Assembly (NCBI GenBank): GCA_910588125.1
Contig: CAJUPI010000010.1
Location: forward strand, 8,894-72,893
Direction: 5' to 3'
Origin: an uncultured Lachnospiraceae bacterium
GTDB taxonomy: Bacteria; Bacillota; Clostridia; Lachnospirales; Lachnospiraceae
DNA: 64,000 nt
Position numbers and translations under genes: made by a program. Numbering within the stretch: the first letter of the stretch is position 1; every line of letters starts with the position of its first letter. Below the pieces are notes generated by a model that was not told the DNA's origin, ran no database searches, and worked only from the letters and a program-made list of their open reading frames with translations. Positions 1 to 9,007 of this stretch are shown one piece after another.

Positions 1-860
1 GTAATGCCATCAAAATCACTCCCCAGTCCGATACAACCAATACCCCCGATTTGTTTCATATGTTTCATATGCCTTACCATATCCCGGCACTCACTGTGGA
101 TCGGGTCAGCTCCCTCCTCCTCGTCTCTGAGAAAGGATGCACAAAAATTAATTCCGGCCACTCCGCCTCGTTCTGCCAACGCCCGGATCATTTCATCCGT
201 AAGATTTCGGGGATGCGACGCCAGAGAACGGGCATTGGAATGGCTGGCTACAAAAGGCTTCCTTGTGTAGCGAAACACATCCCAGATTCCCGCATCATTC
301 AAGTGAGAAATATCAAGGATCATTCCCAAATTCTCCATTTCCCGAACAAATTCAATTCCTCTTTCTGTAAGGCCATTCTTTGTATCCGCCACACATACCG
401 GCGGGCGTTCATTTCCTGACAAAATCCGATTGGGGTATCCCAATTCATTGGGAAAATTCCAGGTCAGAGTCATCATTCGCACTCCCACCCGATAAAAATC
501 CCGCAAAAAAGCCAGCTCTCCCTGACAGACTCCTCCCTCTTCGATACTAAGCAGAGCAGAAAGCTTTCCCTCCTTCCAGTTGGTCTCAATATCCTGCCAG
601 CTCCTTACCACATCAATTCTGTCATCATTGGCAGCCATTTCCTCATAAAACGCGTCAATCAAGCGCATGGCATACTCAAATGGCCTCTCTTCCCGCTCCA
701 AATGCGTATACACAGCAAAATTTTGCAAAAAATAATCACCCTTTTTCATTTTTAATAAATCGATATGTAAATCATTTTTTAAAAGTTTTTCCTGCCCACC
801 TTTTTTTCTGCGTTCATATAATTCATATATCGTATCGCAATGCATATCTACTACTTTCAT
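1..860 (-). CDS. Membrane/renal dipeptidase family peptidase (M19), C-terminus cut by window edge
   Basis: Zinc-dependent hydrolase that splits dipeptides. About 286 codons are visible and the frame runs off the left edge, so the C-terminus is missing. The ATG at 858-860 follows a GGAG about 7 nt upstream, and no signal peptide is visible, so the enzyme is probably cytoplasmic. M19 metal-site landmarks appear in order: MHCDT at residues 6-10, the bridging Glu in LSIEEG, then DISHLND, SHSNAR, and GSDFDG right at the edge. Spacing fits the family. The neighbouring mgsA has its own terminator, so this gene is probably a separate transcript. The family call is firm; the natural substrate is unknown. 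Confidence 0.9.
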   Translation of the reverse strand, partial: MKVVDMHCDTIYELYERRKKGGQEKLLKNDLHIDLLKMKKGDYFLQNFAVYTHLEREERPFEYAMRLIDAFYEEMAANDDRIDVVRSWQDIETNWKEGKLSALLSIEEGGVCQGELAFLRDFYRVGVRMMTLTWNFPNELGYPNRILSGNERPPVCVADTKNGLTERGIEFVREMENLGMILDISHLNDAGIWDVFRYTRKPFVASHSNARSLASHPRNLTDEMIRALAERGGVAGINFCASFLRDEEEGADPIHSECRDMVRHMKHMKQIGGIGCIGLGSDFDGI

Positions 861-928
861 TTCTGCTCTCCTTTTTTCATATCGATCCCATATTTTTTTA
901 CATAATTCTTAACTCACTACCAGCAGGA

Positions 929-960
929 AGAAAAAAGAGCCTGTCTCTACAGACAAGCCC
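929..960 (-). terminator. Rho-independent terminator after mgsA
   Basis: Read on minus, GCTTGTCT pairs with AGACAGGC across a short loop and is followed by CTTTTTT. It starts about 15 nt past the mgsA stop, separating mgsA from the dipeptidase gene. Confidence 0.8.
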
Positions 961-975
961 TGCGATATCCCTGCC

Positions 976-1446
976 TTAAAGGGTCTCCGCCCGCTCCTGG
1001 ATATTCTTACGGAAATTAATCACATCATGCTGATAATCGCGATCCATATTCTCTGAAGTAATCATAAAATCAGCAGTCGCCTTATTGACCGCGATCGGAA
1101 TGTCATATACCTGCGCAATTCGCATCAGTGCTTTCACATCCGTATCATGAGGCTGGGCGGTCAGCGGATCGGAAAAAAACACCACAAAATCAATCACTCC
1201 TTCTACAATCTTCGCACCTATCTGCTGATCACCGCCCAGAGGTCCGCTGTTATATCCTTTCACTGTCAGTCCGGTCTGATCGGTAATCATCCGTGCTGTT
1301 GTCCCCGTCCCGTACAAATTGTGATGCTTCAATATTGCATAGTGTTCTTTACACCATTCGATCAATTTCGCCTTCTCATTATCATGGGCAATCAACGCAA
1401 TGTCCTTCTTTGGTCCAATCGTAAACGTTATATAATCTTTCGCCAT
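976..1446 (-). CDS. mgsA: Methylglyoxal synthase
   Basis: Converts dihydroxyacetone phosphate to methylglyoxal and phosphate, a cytoplasmic bypass of lower glycolysis used under phosphate stress or sugar-phosphate overload. The 156 residues match the usual family length. The phosphate-binding stretch LYGTGTTA (44-51), the block GPLGGDQQIG with the catalytic Asp at 73, FFSDPLTAQPHDTD and the ATAD motif near the end are all present. A strong AAAGGAG lies ahead of the ATG. The gene has its own promoter (TTGTAC, 17 nt, TATAAC) and its own terminator, so it appears monocistronic. A perfect palindrome sits at the predicted transcript start. Confidence 0.95.
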   Translation of the reverse strand: MAKDYITFTIGPKKDIALIAHDNEKAKLIEWCKEHYAILKHHNLYGTGTTARMITDQTGLTVKGYNSGPLGGDQQIGAKIVEGVIDFVVFFSDPLTAQPHDTDVKALMRIAQVYDIPIAVNKATADFMITSENMDRDYQHDVINFRKNIQERAETL

Positions 1447-1476
1447 AGCTTATCATCTCCTTTCTCTATGGCTTTT

Positions 1477-1497
1477 AAGTACGCTCCCAGCGTACTT
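1477..1497. promoter_or_regulatory. Perfect 9-bp palindrome at the predicted mgsA transcript start
   Basis: AAGTACGCT and its exact complement are separated by CCC. Given the promoter at 1503-1531, transcription should begin at or within the outer edge of this palindrome. It could be a repressor operator or a 5'-end mRNA hairpin. No T-run follows, so it is not a terminator. Confidence 0.5.
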
Positions 1498-1502
1498 CAC
1501 AA

Positions 1503-1531
1503 GTTATACCATGAACCTTCATAAAGTACAA
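1503..1531 (-). promoter_or_regulatory. Sigma-A-type promoter for mgsA
   Basis: On minus, -35 TTGTAC (1526-1531), a 17-nt spacer and -10 TATAAC (1503-1508). The spacing is ideal and the -10 is a 5/6 match to consensus. Confidence 0.65.
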
Positions 1532-1584
1532 GTTAAAATATGGTAAATATTTTTTAACATTTTTCTGAAGATTTGTCAGACAAT

Positions 1585-2187
1585 TTATCCTATTGTGTCC
1601 ACTGGCTGTGTCATCTGCTCGATCAGTTGCCAGATTTCCTCTCTTCCCTGCTTTGTTACTGATGAAAAAGGAATCACCGTAACGCCTTTTCCAAGCCCCA
1701 GCCCTTCCTTCACCATTTTTATATGTTTGGCAATCTGGCTGCGGTTTAATTTATCTGCCTTTGTTGCAATGATCACCGGCATATATCCATGGGAATGAAT
1801 CCAGTCAGCCATCAGTTTATCATTTGCCGACGGTTCATGACGGATATCTACAAGCAAAAATACACATTTCAGCATGGCTGACTTCTGCAGATATCGCTCA
1901 ATCATCTTTCCCCATCGTGCTTTCTCCTCAACCGGGACTTTGGCATAACCATATCCCGGAAGATCTACATAATAAAAACTGCTGTTAATCTTATAAAAGT
2001 TGATCGTCTGCGTCTTTCCTGGCTGAGCAGACGTCCTGGCCAGAGACTTTCGATTCATCAATCCATTAATCAAAGAAGATTTTCCTACATTGGATTTTCC
2101 GGCAAAGGCAAATTCCGGACAATCATTTTCCGGAAGTTTGCTGGTAATTCCACAGACAGTTTCCAATTCTGCTGTTTTGATAATCAT
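1585..2187 (-). CDS. ysxC: Ribosome-biogenesis GTPase YsxC/EngB
   Basis: TRAFAC-class GTPase needed for late assembly of the 50S ribosomal subunit. G1 GKSNVGKSS, G3 DLPGYG, G4 TKADKL and a G5-like SS near the end are all readable, and about 200 residues is normal. I start at the second Met (MIIKTAEL), because GGAG lies 6 nt before it while the upstream ATG at 2199 has no Shine-Dalgarno. It is the last gene of the tig-clpP-clpX-lon-ysxC run, 45 nt after the lon stop. No clear terminator follows. Confidence 0.93.
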   Translation of the reverse strand: MIIKTAELETVCGITSKLPENDCPEFAFAGKSNVGKSSLINGLMNRKSLARTSAQPGKTQTINFYKINSSFYYVDLPGYGYAKVPVEEKARWGKMIERYLQKSAMLKCVFLLVDIRHEPSANDKLMADWIHSHGYMPVIIATKADKLNRSQIAKHIKMVKEGLGLGKGVTVIPFSSVTKQGREEIWQLIEQMTQPVDTIG

Positions 2188-2232
2188 AAATTTCTCCATT
2201 TCTAGCTGGGGTACACACCAAAAAGCGCCTTC

Positions 2233-4551
2233 TTAAGCACTTTCTCTCAGTGCTTCTTTCAGCACCTCTTCCATCGTCTTGACAAATACAATCCGTAAAC
2301 CTTTCGTTATCTCCCTGGACAGCTCTGCAATATCGGAACGGTTCTTCTCCGGTACCAGCACAGTCTGGATATGGGCCATTTTAGCTGCCAGTATCTTTTC
2401 CTTCAGGCCGCCGATCGGCAGCACCCGCCCCCGCAGCGTGATCTCACCGGTCATTGCTACTTGAGCACAAACCTTTCGCTGCACTACTGCCGAAAGCATC
2501 GCCGTTGCCATCGTGATCCCTGCCGACGGCCCGTCTTTGGGAACCGCACCCTCCGGAATATGGATATGAATATCATGCTTTTCAAAATAATCATCGCTAA
2601 CCTGATAATCCGGGCAGATCGAGCGCACATATGTGAGGGCTGTCTGGGCAGATTCCTTCATCACATCCCCCATCTGCCCTGTCATCTTCAGCTCACCCTT
2701 CCCGGGCATTACATTCACCTCAATCTGCAAAGTATCTCCTCCAACACTGGTCCAGGCCAATCCTCGGGCAATGCCTACCTCGTCTTCCTCATTGGCATCC
2801 TCAAAACGAATCTTTTCCTTGCCCAGATATTTACCCAGATTCTGCTCGGTAATCCGGATCCCTTCTCTCTTGTCTTCCAGGAACTCTCTTGCTGCCTTGC
2901 GGAATATCTCTCCGATCCTGCGTTCTAAGTTACGGACTCCGGCCTCCCTGGTATAATTATGAATAATCTTTTTTAAAGCTCCATCCGATATCGTGATCTG
3001 TTTCTCGGTCAGGCCGCATTTTTCCAGCTGCTTCCCAACCAGAAAATCTCGTGCAATATGAAATTTTTCATTTTCTGTATAGCTGTTGATCTCGATAATC
3101 TCCATACGATCCAGAAGAGGACGGGGAATCGATTGTGTGGTATTGGCTGTTGCAATAAACAGTACATGAGAAAGATTGATGGGAACCTCCACATAATGAT
3201 CCCGAAAGCGGATATTCTGCTCCCCGTCCAGCACCTCCAAAAGAGCGGATGAGGTATCGCCTTTATAATCACTGCTGACCTTGTCAATCTCGTCTAGCAG
3301 CATCAGAGGATTGGATACTCCGGCCTGGCGCAGGCCCTCCACCAGTCTTCCTGGCATAGCGCCCACATAGGTTTTGCGATGCCCGCGGATCTCGGCCTCA
3401 TCCCGCACTCCTCCCAGGCTGATCCGAATATATTTTTTGTTAAGTGCCCGGGCCACTGATCGGGCTATTGAGGTTTTCCCGGTTCCTGGCGGCCCTACAA
3501 GACACAGGATAGAACCGATTCCTTTCTTCGTCAATGCCCGAACAGCCAAATATTCCAACACCCGTTCCTTCACTTTTTCCAGGCCATAATGATCCGCATC
3601 CAGGATCCTTGCCGCATGTTTTAAATCATTATTGTCCCGGGAAAGCTTATTCCATGGAAGCTCCAGCAACGTCTCAATATAAGTTCGCAGCACATTGCCT
3701 TCCTGGCTGCTTCCCGGCATTGCCCGAAACCGTTCAATCTCCTTATGCAGCTTTTCTTTCACTTCCTTATCTGCTTTCAAAGCGGAAAGCTTATTCTCAT
3801 ATTCATCTGACTCGGATACCGGATCTTCTCCTAACTCCTGGCGGATAATCTTCATCTGCTCCCTCAGGATATAATCCCTCTGATTCTTATCCACTGCCGC
3901 CTTTACCTTCGCCTGGAATTCCTGACGAATGCGGGAAATTGCTATCTCTTCTGTCAGGCTTTCTACCAAAACCTCATAGCGGGTAATCGCGTCTGCCGCA
4001 TCCAGATAATTCTGCCGTATAGCATAATCCCAGGGAAGCTGGCTTGCCATCTGAAGCATCATGTCATCCAGGCCGCTTGCTGTCATCAGATTCGGAAGCA
4101 CCTCCCTGGCAAATTTGGGATGCTGGTGCCCATACTCCTCTACTTTGTCTTTCAATACCCTCTGCATGGCCTCGGCAGTCAAAGAATCCACATCATCATT
4201 TCTCCAGGGGGATACCATGATCTCCCCCATCAAAAGCGGATCGACAGAATCCAGCATCAAAAGCTCTGCCCGCTCCAGCCCTTCTACCATAACCCGTACC
4301 ACATTACCTGGCATTTTCACTAACTGCTTCACCTTGACAATCACTCCAATATGATGAAGCTGCTCCATCTGAGGGCTGGCATCCTCCGGATCTCTTTGTG
4401 TCACCACACAGATCCTCTGATCGCCAACCATCGCCCGTTCTACCGCCGCTACCGATCGAGAACGGCTGATATCAAAGCTTATCGTCATCTTTGGCAATAC
4501 CGTCAACGCCCGCAGCGCAATCACTGGCATTGTCGTCACTGTCGTTTCCAT
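2233..4551 (-). CDS. lon: ATP-dependent protease La (Lon)
   Basis: Cytoplasmic AAA+ serine protease that degrades misfolded and regulatory proteins; 772 residues, standard for LonA. An N-terminal substrate-recognition domain (about 1-200) precedes a coiled-coil stretch, then the AAA+ module with Walker A GPPGTGKTS and Walker B LMLLDEIDK, then the protease domain. The catalytic dyad is Ser676 in KDGPSAG and Lys719 in GGLKEK. I chose the ATG at 4551 (METTVTT) because GAGGAGG lies just ahead; an in-frame GTG 30 nt upstream has no such site. A palindromic repeat element lies between it and clpX, so lon may be partly uncoupled from the upstream genes. Confidence 0.97.
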   Translation of the reverse strand: METTVTTMPVIALRALTVLPKMTISFDISRSRSVAAVERAMVGDQRICVVTQRDPEDASPQMEQLHHIGVIVKVKQLVKMPGNVVRVMVEGLERAELLMLDSVDPLLMGEIMVSPWRNDDVDSLTAEAMQRVLKDKVEEYGHQHPKFAREVLPNLMTASGLDDMMLQMASQLPWDYAIRQNYLDAADAITRYEVLVESLTEEIAISRIRQEFQAKVKAAVDKNQRDYILREQMKIIRQELGEDPVSESDEYENKLSALKADKEVKEKLHKEIERFRAMPGSSQEGNVLRTYIETLLELPWNKLSRDNNDLKHAARILDADHYGLEKVKERVLEYLAVRALTKKGIGSILCLVGPPGTGKTSIARSVARALNKKYIRISLGGVRDEAEIRGHRKTYVGAMPGRLVEGLRQAGVSNPLMLLDEIDKVSSDYKGDTSSALLEVLDGEQNIRFRDHYVEVPINLSHVLFIATANTTQSIPRPLLDRMEIIEINSYTENEKFHIARDFLVGKQLEKCGLTEKQITISDGALKKIIHNYTREAGVRNLERRIGEIFRKAAREFLEDKREGIRITEQNLGKYLGKEKIRFEDANEEDEVGIARGLAWTSVGGDTLQIEVNVMPGKGELKMTGQMGDVMKESAQTALTYVRSICPDYQVSDDYFEKHDIHIHIPEGAVPKDGPSAGITMATAMLSAVVQRKVCAQVAMTGEITLRGRVLPIGGLKEKILAAKMAHIQTVLVPEKNRSDIAELSREITKGLRIVFVKTMEEVLKEALRESA

Positions 4552-4625
4552 CTTATCCTCCTCGTCTCTCCCTAATATCACTGTAGTACTCTAACAGGAA
4601 CAAATTTTAATACACTTTAGTAAAT

Positions 4626-4794
4626 GGGATGTCGCAAAATAAGCCCTCAGCCATTTCTGATATCCCGTGTCCGGCTATGCACGAACACTCTGTCTGATAT
4701 TGGCGGACTTTGTCCGTTAAAAGCAGACTGAGTGTGCGTGCACCGTCCGAACACAGGATATGGAAATAGTTGAAGGCTTATTTTGCGACACCCC
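4626..4794. repeat. Palindromic repeat family 1, long copy (A)
   Basis: Element of about 168 bp whose two halves are imperfect reverse complements over roughly 70 nt each. The outer arms read GGGATGTCGCAAAATAAG and, complemented, GGGGTGTCGCAAAATAAG. The apex carries a small CGGAC/GTCCG hairpin. It begins 19 nt beyond the clpX stop codon and precedes lon. Copies B (30957), C (42979) and D (53951) share the arms; A and C share the long interior. The rest of the clpX-lon gap (4552-4625) holds only the lon leader, with a weak TTGTTC/TGATAT promoter candidate. Confidence 0.88.
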
Positions 4795-4812
4795 TTCCGC
4801 AACCGGAATCTT

Positions 4813-6114
4813 TTATGCAATCTCACCAGGTCTATCTTTTTTTCTTCTCTGAGAAAGCGCCTTACGGGGAACGGTGGTATCCCGGTACACCAGTTCCGGC
4901 TCTCCTGTTTTATTCACAACATCCTTTGTCACCTTACAAATTCCGATACTGCTGTCTGACGGAATCTCGTACATCAAATCCATCACTGCCGACTCCATGA
5001 TCGACCGTAAGCCACGGGCACCTGTCTTGCGTTTCACTGCAAGACTGGCAATTTCCAAAAGCGCTTCCCTGGTAAACTCAAGCTTTACATCATCCAGCTC
5101 AAATAGCTTCTGGTATTGCTTGGTGATCGCGTTCTTCGGCTCAGTCAAAATCCGGACCAGCGCCTCCTCGCTCAAAAGCTCCAGCGACACCGTCACCGGC
5201 ACACGGCCAATAAACTCCGGAATCAGTCCAAACTTCACCAAATCCTGCGGCTCTGCCTTTCGCAGTAATTCATCGATATCCTGACGGTTTTTGTCCACGA
5301 TCTCAGCGTTAAACCCAATCGAGCCGGCACTCAGCCGACGCTCGATAATCTTCTCCAGGCCGTCAAAGGCCCCTCCACAGATAAACAGGATATTAGTGGT
5401 ATCGATTTGCAAAAGCTCCTGATGCGGATGCTTTCTACCTCCCTGGGGCGGGACACTGGCTACCGTGCCTTCTAATATTTTCAGCAGCGCCTGCTGGACA
5501 CCCTCGCCGGAAACATCTCTGGTAATAGATACATTTTCCGACTTCTTGGTGATCTTGTCAATCTCATCAATGTAGATGATGCCATATTCCGCCTTTGAAA
5601 TATCATAATCCGCCGCCTGAATCAGCTTTAGCAGGATATTCTCCACATCTTCTCCTACATAACCGGCCTCTGTCAATGCTGTGGCATCGGCAATGGCAAA
5701 AGGTACATTTAACACCTTCGCCAAAGTCTGGGCCAGATACGTCTTGCCTGAGCCAGTGGGTCCCAGCATCAGAATATTGCTCTTTTGTACATCAACATCC
5801 ATCTCTTTTCTGACGGTGATTCTTTTATAATGATTATAGACCGCTACTGACAAAACCTTCTTCGCCAATTCCTGCCCAATCACATATTCATCCAAAAAAG
5901 CCTTGATCTCCTTTGGCTTCAGCAAATTAATCCCGTCAAAATCCGGGCCGGCGCTTTCCTGTTCGTCTAGTTCCTCCTCCAGAATCTCTGCGCAAAGATC
6001 AATGCACTCGTCGCAGATAAAAACATTGTTGGAACCGGCAATCAGCTTTTTCACCTGATCCTGAGTCTTTCCGCAAAAAGAGCATCTTACCCGGTCATCC
6101 ATTCTGCTCGGCAT
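4813..6114 (-). CDS. clpX: ClpX, ATPase subunit of the ClpXP protease
   Basis: Unfoldase that recognises tagged proteins and feeds them to ClpP; 433 residues, normal length. The N-terminal zinc-binding domain has C11, C14, C34 and C37 (CSFC ... CDEC). The AAA+ core shows Walker A GPTGSGKT, Walker B IYIDEIDKI, the GYVGEDVE pore-loop region and an RRLSAGSIGF stretch. AGAGGTG lies ahead of the ATG. It follows clpP by 68 nt in the same direction. A hairpin repeat lies just past its stop and may end or attenuate the transcript. Confidence 0.97.
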   Translation of the reverse strand: MPSRMDDRVRCSFCGKTQDQVKKLIAGSNNVFICDECIDLCAEILEEELDEQESAGPDFDGINLLKPKEIKAFLDEYVIGQELAKKVLSVAVYNHYKRITVRKEMDVDVQKSNILMLGPTGSGKTYLAQTLAKVLNVPFAIADATALTEAGYVGEDVENILLKLIQAADYDISKAEYGIIYIDEIDKITKKSENVSITRDVSGEGVQQALLKILEGTVASVPPQGGRKHPHQELLQIDTTNILFICGGAFDGLEKIIERRLSAGSIGFNAEIVDKNRQDIDELLRKAEPQDLVKFGLIPEFIGRVPVTVSLELLSEEALVRILTEPKNAITKQYQKLFELDDVKLEFTREALLEIASLAVKRKTGARGLRSIMESAVMDLMYEIPSDSSIGICKVTKDVVNKTGEPELVYRDTTVPRKALSQRRKKDRPGEIA

Positions 6115-6182
6115 AACACACCTCTATCCTTTCTTACCAATAATTCGTTCTTAACATCTGCCATATCGCAATGACTGCTATT

Positions 6183-6764
6183 CTAATGTTTCACCAGAAT
6201 CTGATCCACCAGCCCATAGCTCACAGCTTCCTCCGCTGTCAGATAATGATCTCTCTCGGTATCCCGGCATACCACCTCATAGGGCTGCCCGGTATTGGCA
6301 GCAAGAATACGATTCAGCTTTTCCTTTGTCTGCAAAATCTTCTCTGCTACAATCTGTATCTCCGTCGCCTGTCCTCTTGCTCCACCAGAAGGCTGGTGAA
6401 TCATCACCTCGGCATTGGGAAGAATAAAACGCTTGCCCTTAGCACCGCCTGCCAAAAGAAATGCTCCCATACTGGCAGCCATACCGACACATAAAGTAGA
6501 TACATCAGACTTAATATAGTTCATCGTATCATAGATTGCCATGCCTGCAGTCACAGAACCACCAGGACTGTTAATATATAAATTGATATCCTTACCCGGA
6601 TCTTCGGCCTCCAAAAACAACAGCTGCGCGACTACCACACTAGCCGACACATCTGTCACTTCTTCTCCCAGAAAGATAATCCTCTCCTTCAGCAGCCGGG
6701 AATAAATGTCATACGAACGTTCTCCTCTGCTGGTCTGCTCAATTACATAAGGTATTAACGGCAT
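6183..6764 (-). CDS. clpP: ClpP, proteolytic subunit of Clp proteases
   Basis: Serine peptidase forming the double-heptamer chamber that works with ClpX and other Clp ATPases. The catalytic triad falls exactly where expected: Ser98 (GMAASMG), His123 (VMIHQP) and Asp172 (ERDHYL). I start at MPLIPYV because AAGGAGG lies upstream of it; this gives 193 residues, the usual size. The 191-nt gap from tig contains a TATAAT without a convincing -35 and an inverted repeat GAAGTG/CACTTC. I saw no CtsR or CIRCE-type operator. Confidence 0.96.
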   Translation of the reverse strand: MPLIPYVIEQTSRGERSYDIYSRLLKERIIFLGEEVTDVSASVVVAQLLFLEAEDPGKDINLYINSPGGSVTAGMAIYDTMNYIKSDVSTLCVGMAASMGAFLLAGGAKGKRFILPNAEVMIHQPSGGARGQATEIQIVAEKILQTKEKLNRILAANTGQPYEVVCRDTERDHYLTAEEAVSYGLVDQILVKH

Positions 6765-6955
6765 AATCAATCCTCCTTGCTTTCGACGCATTCACATTAT
6801 AATGTTTTGATACAGCTCCCTGCCGCCACGCCGGAAACGACAGGCAGGTTCCGAATACACGGGATAGAAGTGCGGTTCTCCAAATACCCCGGAAAACCAC
6901 ACTTCCTCCATACCTTTTCTGCGGCTGTTCCATATCCTTTCAGCCGCATAATCCA

Positions 6956-8242
6956 TTATACCAGTTTCGCTTCTGCCACCAGGAAATCCACCGCTTCCTG
7001 GACCGCCAGATCTTCTTTCATCCGCCGAAGTCCCTCTTCGCCCAAAAGCTCTTTTGCGCGATCCGGCTCCATCTTATAGCTATCTGCCATTCTCTTGATC
7101 TCCGCCTCTACAGCTTCTTCCGGAGCCTCAATGTTCTCCGCCGCTACGACGGCCTCCAAAACCAGACGGGTGCGAATCCGCTTCTCCGCCTGGGGACGGA
7201 TATCCTCCCGCAAACGCTCCTCTGTCATGCCGGTAAACTGCATATATTGTTCCATGGTAAGGCCCTGAGAGCGCATACGCCGGGCATAATCTTCCAGAGT
7301 ATTGCTGATTTGCTCCTCAACCATCGCTTCCGGAATCTCCATCGAAGCGTTGGCAACTACTTTCTCTACTACATTGTTCTCATTCTCGGTAGTTGCCTGC
7401 TGCTGTTTGGTCTCTGAAAGTTTTGCCTTCAAATCCGCCTTATATTCATCCAGTGTATCGAATTCTGAAACCTCTCCGGCAAATTCATCATCCAGCTCCG
7501 GAAGTTCTTTTCTCTTAATCTCATGAATCACTACCTTAAATATCGCAGGCTTCCCGGCAAGCTCTTTTGCATGGTACTCCTCCGGGAAGGACACATTCAC
7601 CTCAACCTCCTCATCGATATTCTTTCCGATGAGCTGTTCCTCAAAAGTATCGATGAAGGAATGAGAGCCGATAGTCAATGTATAAGCTTCTGCTTTTCCG
7701 CCCTCAAACGCGGCCCCGTCGATGTAGCCATCAAAGTCAATCACTACCTGATCCCCATTCTCAACCGGACGGTTCTCCACGGTCACCAGGCGGGAATTCT
7801 GCTCCTGTACTTTCTTCAATTCCGCTTCAATATCTGCTTCTGTCACTTCGGGCTTCGCCCGCTCCACTTCAATCCCTTTGTACTCGCCCAAAGTTACTTC
7901 CGGCTTCACAGCCACCAGTGCGGAATAGATGAGAGTTTTTCCTTTCTCAATCTGCTCTACGCTAATCTGCGGACGGGATACGATGTCCAGGCCGCTTTCA
8001 TCCATGGCGCCACGATACGTCGAATTGATGATTTCATCTACCGCATCCTCATATAAAATCTCCACGCCATACATTTTCTCTACCATAACCTGCGGCGCCT
8101 TCCCTTTGCGAAAGCCCGGAATGTTGAATCTGTTTTTATTTTTGTTATAGGAAGTTTTAAGAGCCTTTTCAAACTGCTCTGCCGGTACTTCTACGGTTAA
8201 TTTCGCCATGTTTTTTTCCAGCTTTTCTACTTGTAAACTCAT
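6956..8242 (-). CDS. tig: Trigger factor
   Basis: Ribosome-associated chaperone and peptidyl-prolyl isomerase; 428 residues from the chosen start, normal length. The N-terminal ribosome-binding domain contains FRKGKAP (signature GFRKGKAP), followed by the FKBP-like domain (about 150-245) and a helical C-terminal arm domain. The ATG at 8242 (MSLQVEKLEKN) is preceded by AAGGAGG; the frame is open 18 codons upstream but without a ribosome-binding site. First gene of the tig-clpP-clpX-lon-ysxC run, so its promoter probably serves at least clpP as well. Confidence 0.97.
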   Translation of the reverse strand: MSLQVEKLEKNMAKLTVEVPAEQFEKALKTSYNKNKNRFNIPGFRKGKAPQVMVEKMYGVEILYEDAVDEIINSTYRGAMDESGLDIVSRPQISVEQIEKGKTLIYSALVAVKPEVTLGEYKGIEVERAKPEVTEADIEAELKKVQEQNSRLVTVENRPVENGDQVVIDFDGYIDGAAFEGGKAEAYTLTIGSHSFIDTFEEQLIGKNIDEEVEVNVSFPEEYHAKELAGKPAIFKVVIHEIKRKELPELDDEFAGEVSEFDTLDEYKADLKAKLSETKQQQATTENENNVVEKVVANASMEIPEAMVEEQISNTLEDYARRMRSQGLTMEQYMQFTGMTEERLREDIRPQAEKRIRTRLVLEAVVAAENIEAPEEAVEAEIKRMADSYKMEPDRAKELLGEEGLRRMKEDLAVQEAVDFLVAEAKLV

Positions 8243-8307
8243 GATCTGGGTTCCTCCTTCACATCTATGTATGGTCGTCTCGGCAGGGCGCCACACTTCA
8301 ATGTAAC

Positions 8308-8336
8308 ATTATAGCATAGTCCCTTCATAATTACCA
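8308..8336 (-). promoter_or_regulatory. Promoter for tig with extended -10
   Basis: On minus, TGC followed by a perfect TATAAT (8308-8313); the candidate -35, TGGTAA, is weak at 17-nt spacing. The extended -10 would compensate. It lies 66 nt upstream of the tig start in the 294-nt divergent gap between tig and the CYTH gene. Confidence 0.6.
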
Positions 8337-8463
8337 GTACTATTTTGTGGGATTTACAAGCTTTTTCATCGGTTTGGCACCAACTAATACCGGCTTAAAT
8401 TCTTCAAATATTCCGATACGGTTTTCAAATCAAAATTTTTAAAGCAGAAGTTAAAGTCCGCCG

Positions 8464-8492
8464 TTGCGATACTCCAAAAAACATGATATGAT
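8464..8492 (+). promoter_or_regulatory. Promoter for the CYTH-domain gene
   Basis: -35 TTGCGA (8464-8469), a 17-nt spacer and -10 TATGAT (8487-8492), about 45 nt upstream of the GTG start. It fires divergently from the tig promoter; nothing else recognisable lies in the gap. Confidence 0.6.
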
Positions 8493-8536
8493 ACCAGAAT
8501 CAAAAGATCAGAAATCCGATTAAGGAGGGCAATTTC

Positions 8537-9007
8537 GTGGAAATCGAACGCAAATACAAAATTGAAACACCCCCTGCCGATTATATGCGCTATCCCTTTC
8601 ACATCATCGAACAGGCATATCTGTGCACCCGGCCGGTAATACGGATCCGCAAACAAGATGACGAATACTATCTGACCTACAAATCCAGCGGCCTGTTATC
8701 CAGAGAAGAGTACAACCTCCCTCTGACAAAAGAAGCATATGGCCATCTTCTCCCCAAGGCAGACGGTATCGTCCTCACAAAAACACGCTATCGGATCCCC
8801 CTCGCCACACAAAAAGAAAAATCCAGCCTCACCATTGAGCTGGATATATTTTCAGGAGCCTACGAGGGCCTGATCCTGGCGGAGGTAGAATTCCCCACCG
8901 AGGAGGCCGCACTTTCCTTCATCCCTCCTGACTGGTTTGGACAAGATGTCACATTTACCGGAGAATATCAAAACAGCCGTTTAAGCCAGGGCATTACCCC
9001 CGTTTAA
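8537..9007 (+). CDS. CYTH-domain protein, probable inorganic triphosphatase
   Basis: CYTH enzymes fold as a tunnel that binds triphosphate and metal; bacterial members mostly hydrolyse inorganic triphosphate or thiamine triphosphate. The signature ExExK appears at the N-terminus as MEIERKY, followed by basic tunnel residues (RIRKQ, YYLTYKS), a paired ELDIFSG and the acidic AEVEFPTEE. 156 residues is typical. The start is GTG at 8537, supported by AGGAGGG 8 nt upstream. It converges with the next minus-strand gene and overlaps it by 4 nt at the shared TTAA. Substrate is inferred from family only. Confidence 0.85.
   Translation: MEIERKYKIETPPADYMRYPFHIIEQAYLCTRPVIRIRKQDDEYYLTYKSSGLLSREEYNLPLTKEAYGHLLPKADGIVLTKTRYRIPLATQKEKSSLTIELDIFSGAYEGLILAEVEFPTEEAALSFIPPDWFGQDVTFTGEYQNSRLSQGITPV

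Noticed and set aside
4552..4581. Ten-codon N-terminal extension of Lon from an upstream GTG
   Set aside because: The strong GAGGAGG sits directly before the internal ATG at 4551 and the GTG has no ribosome-binding site.
6904..6955. Inverted repeat GCGGCTG/CAGCCGC just after the tig stop as a terminator
   Set aside because: No T-run follows on minus, and clpP follows in the same direction, so read-through is more likely.
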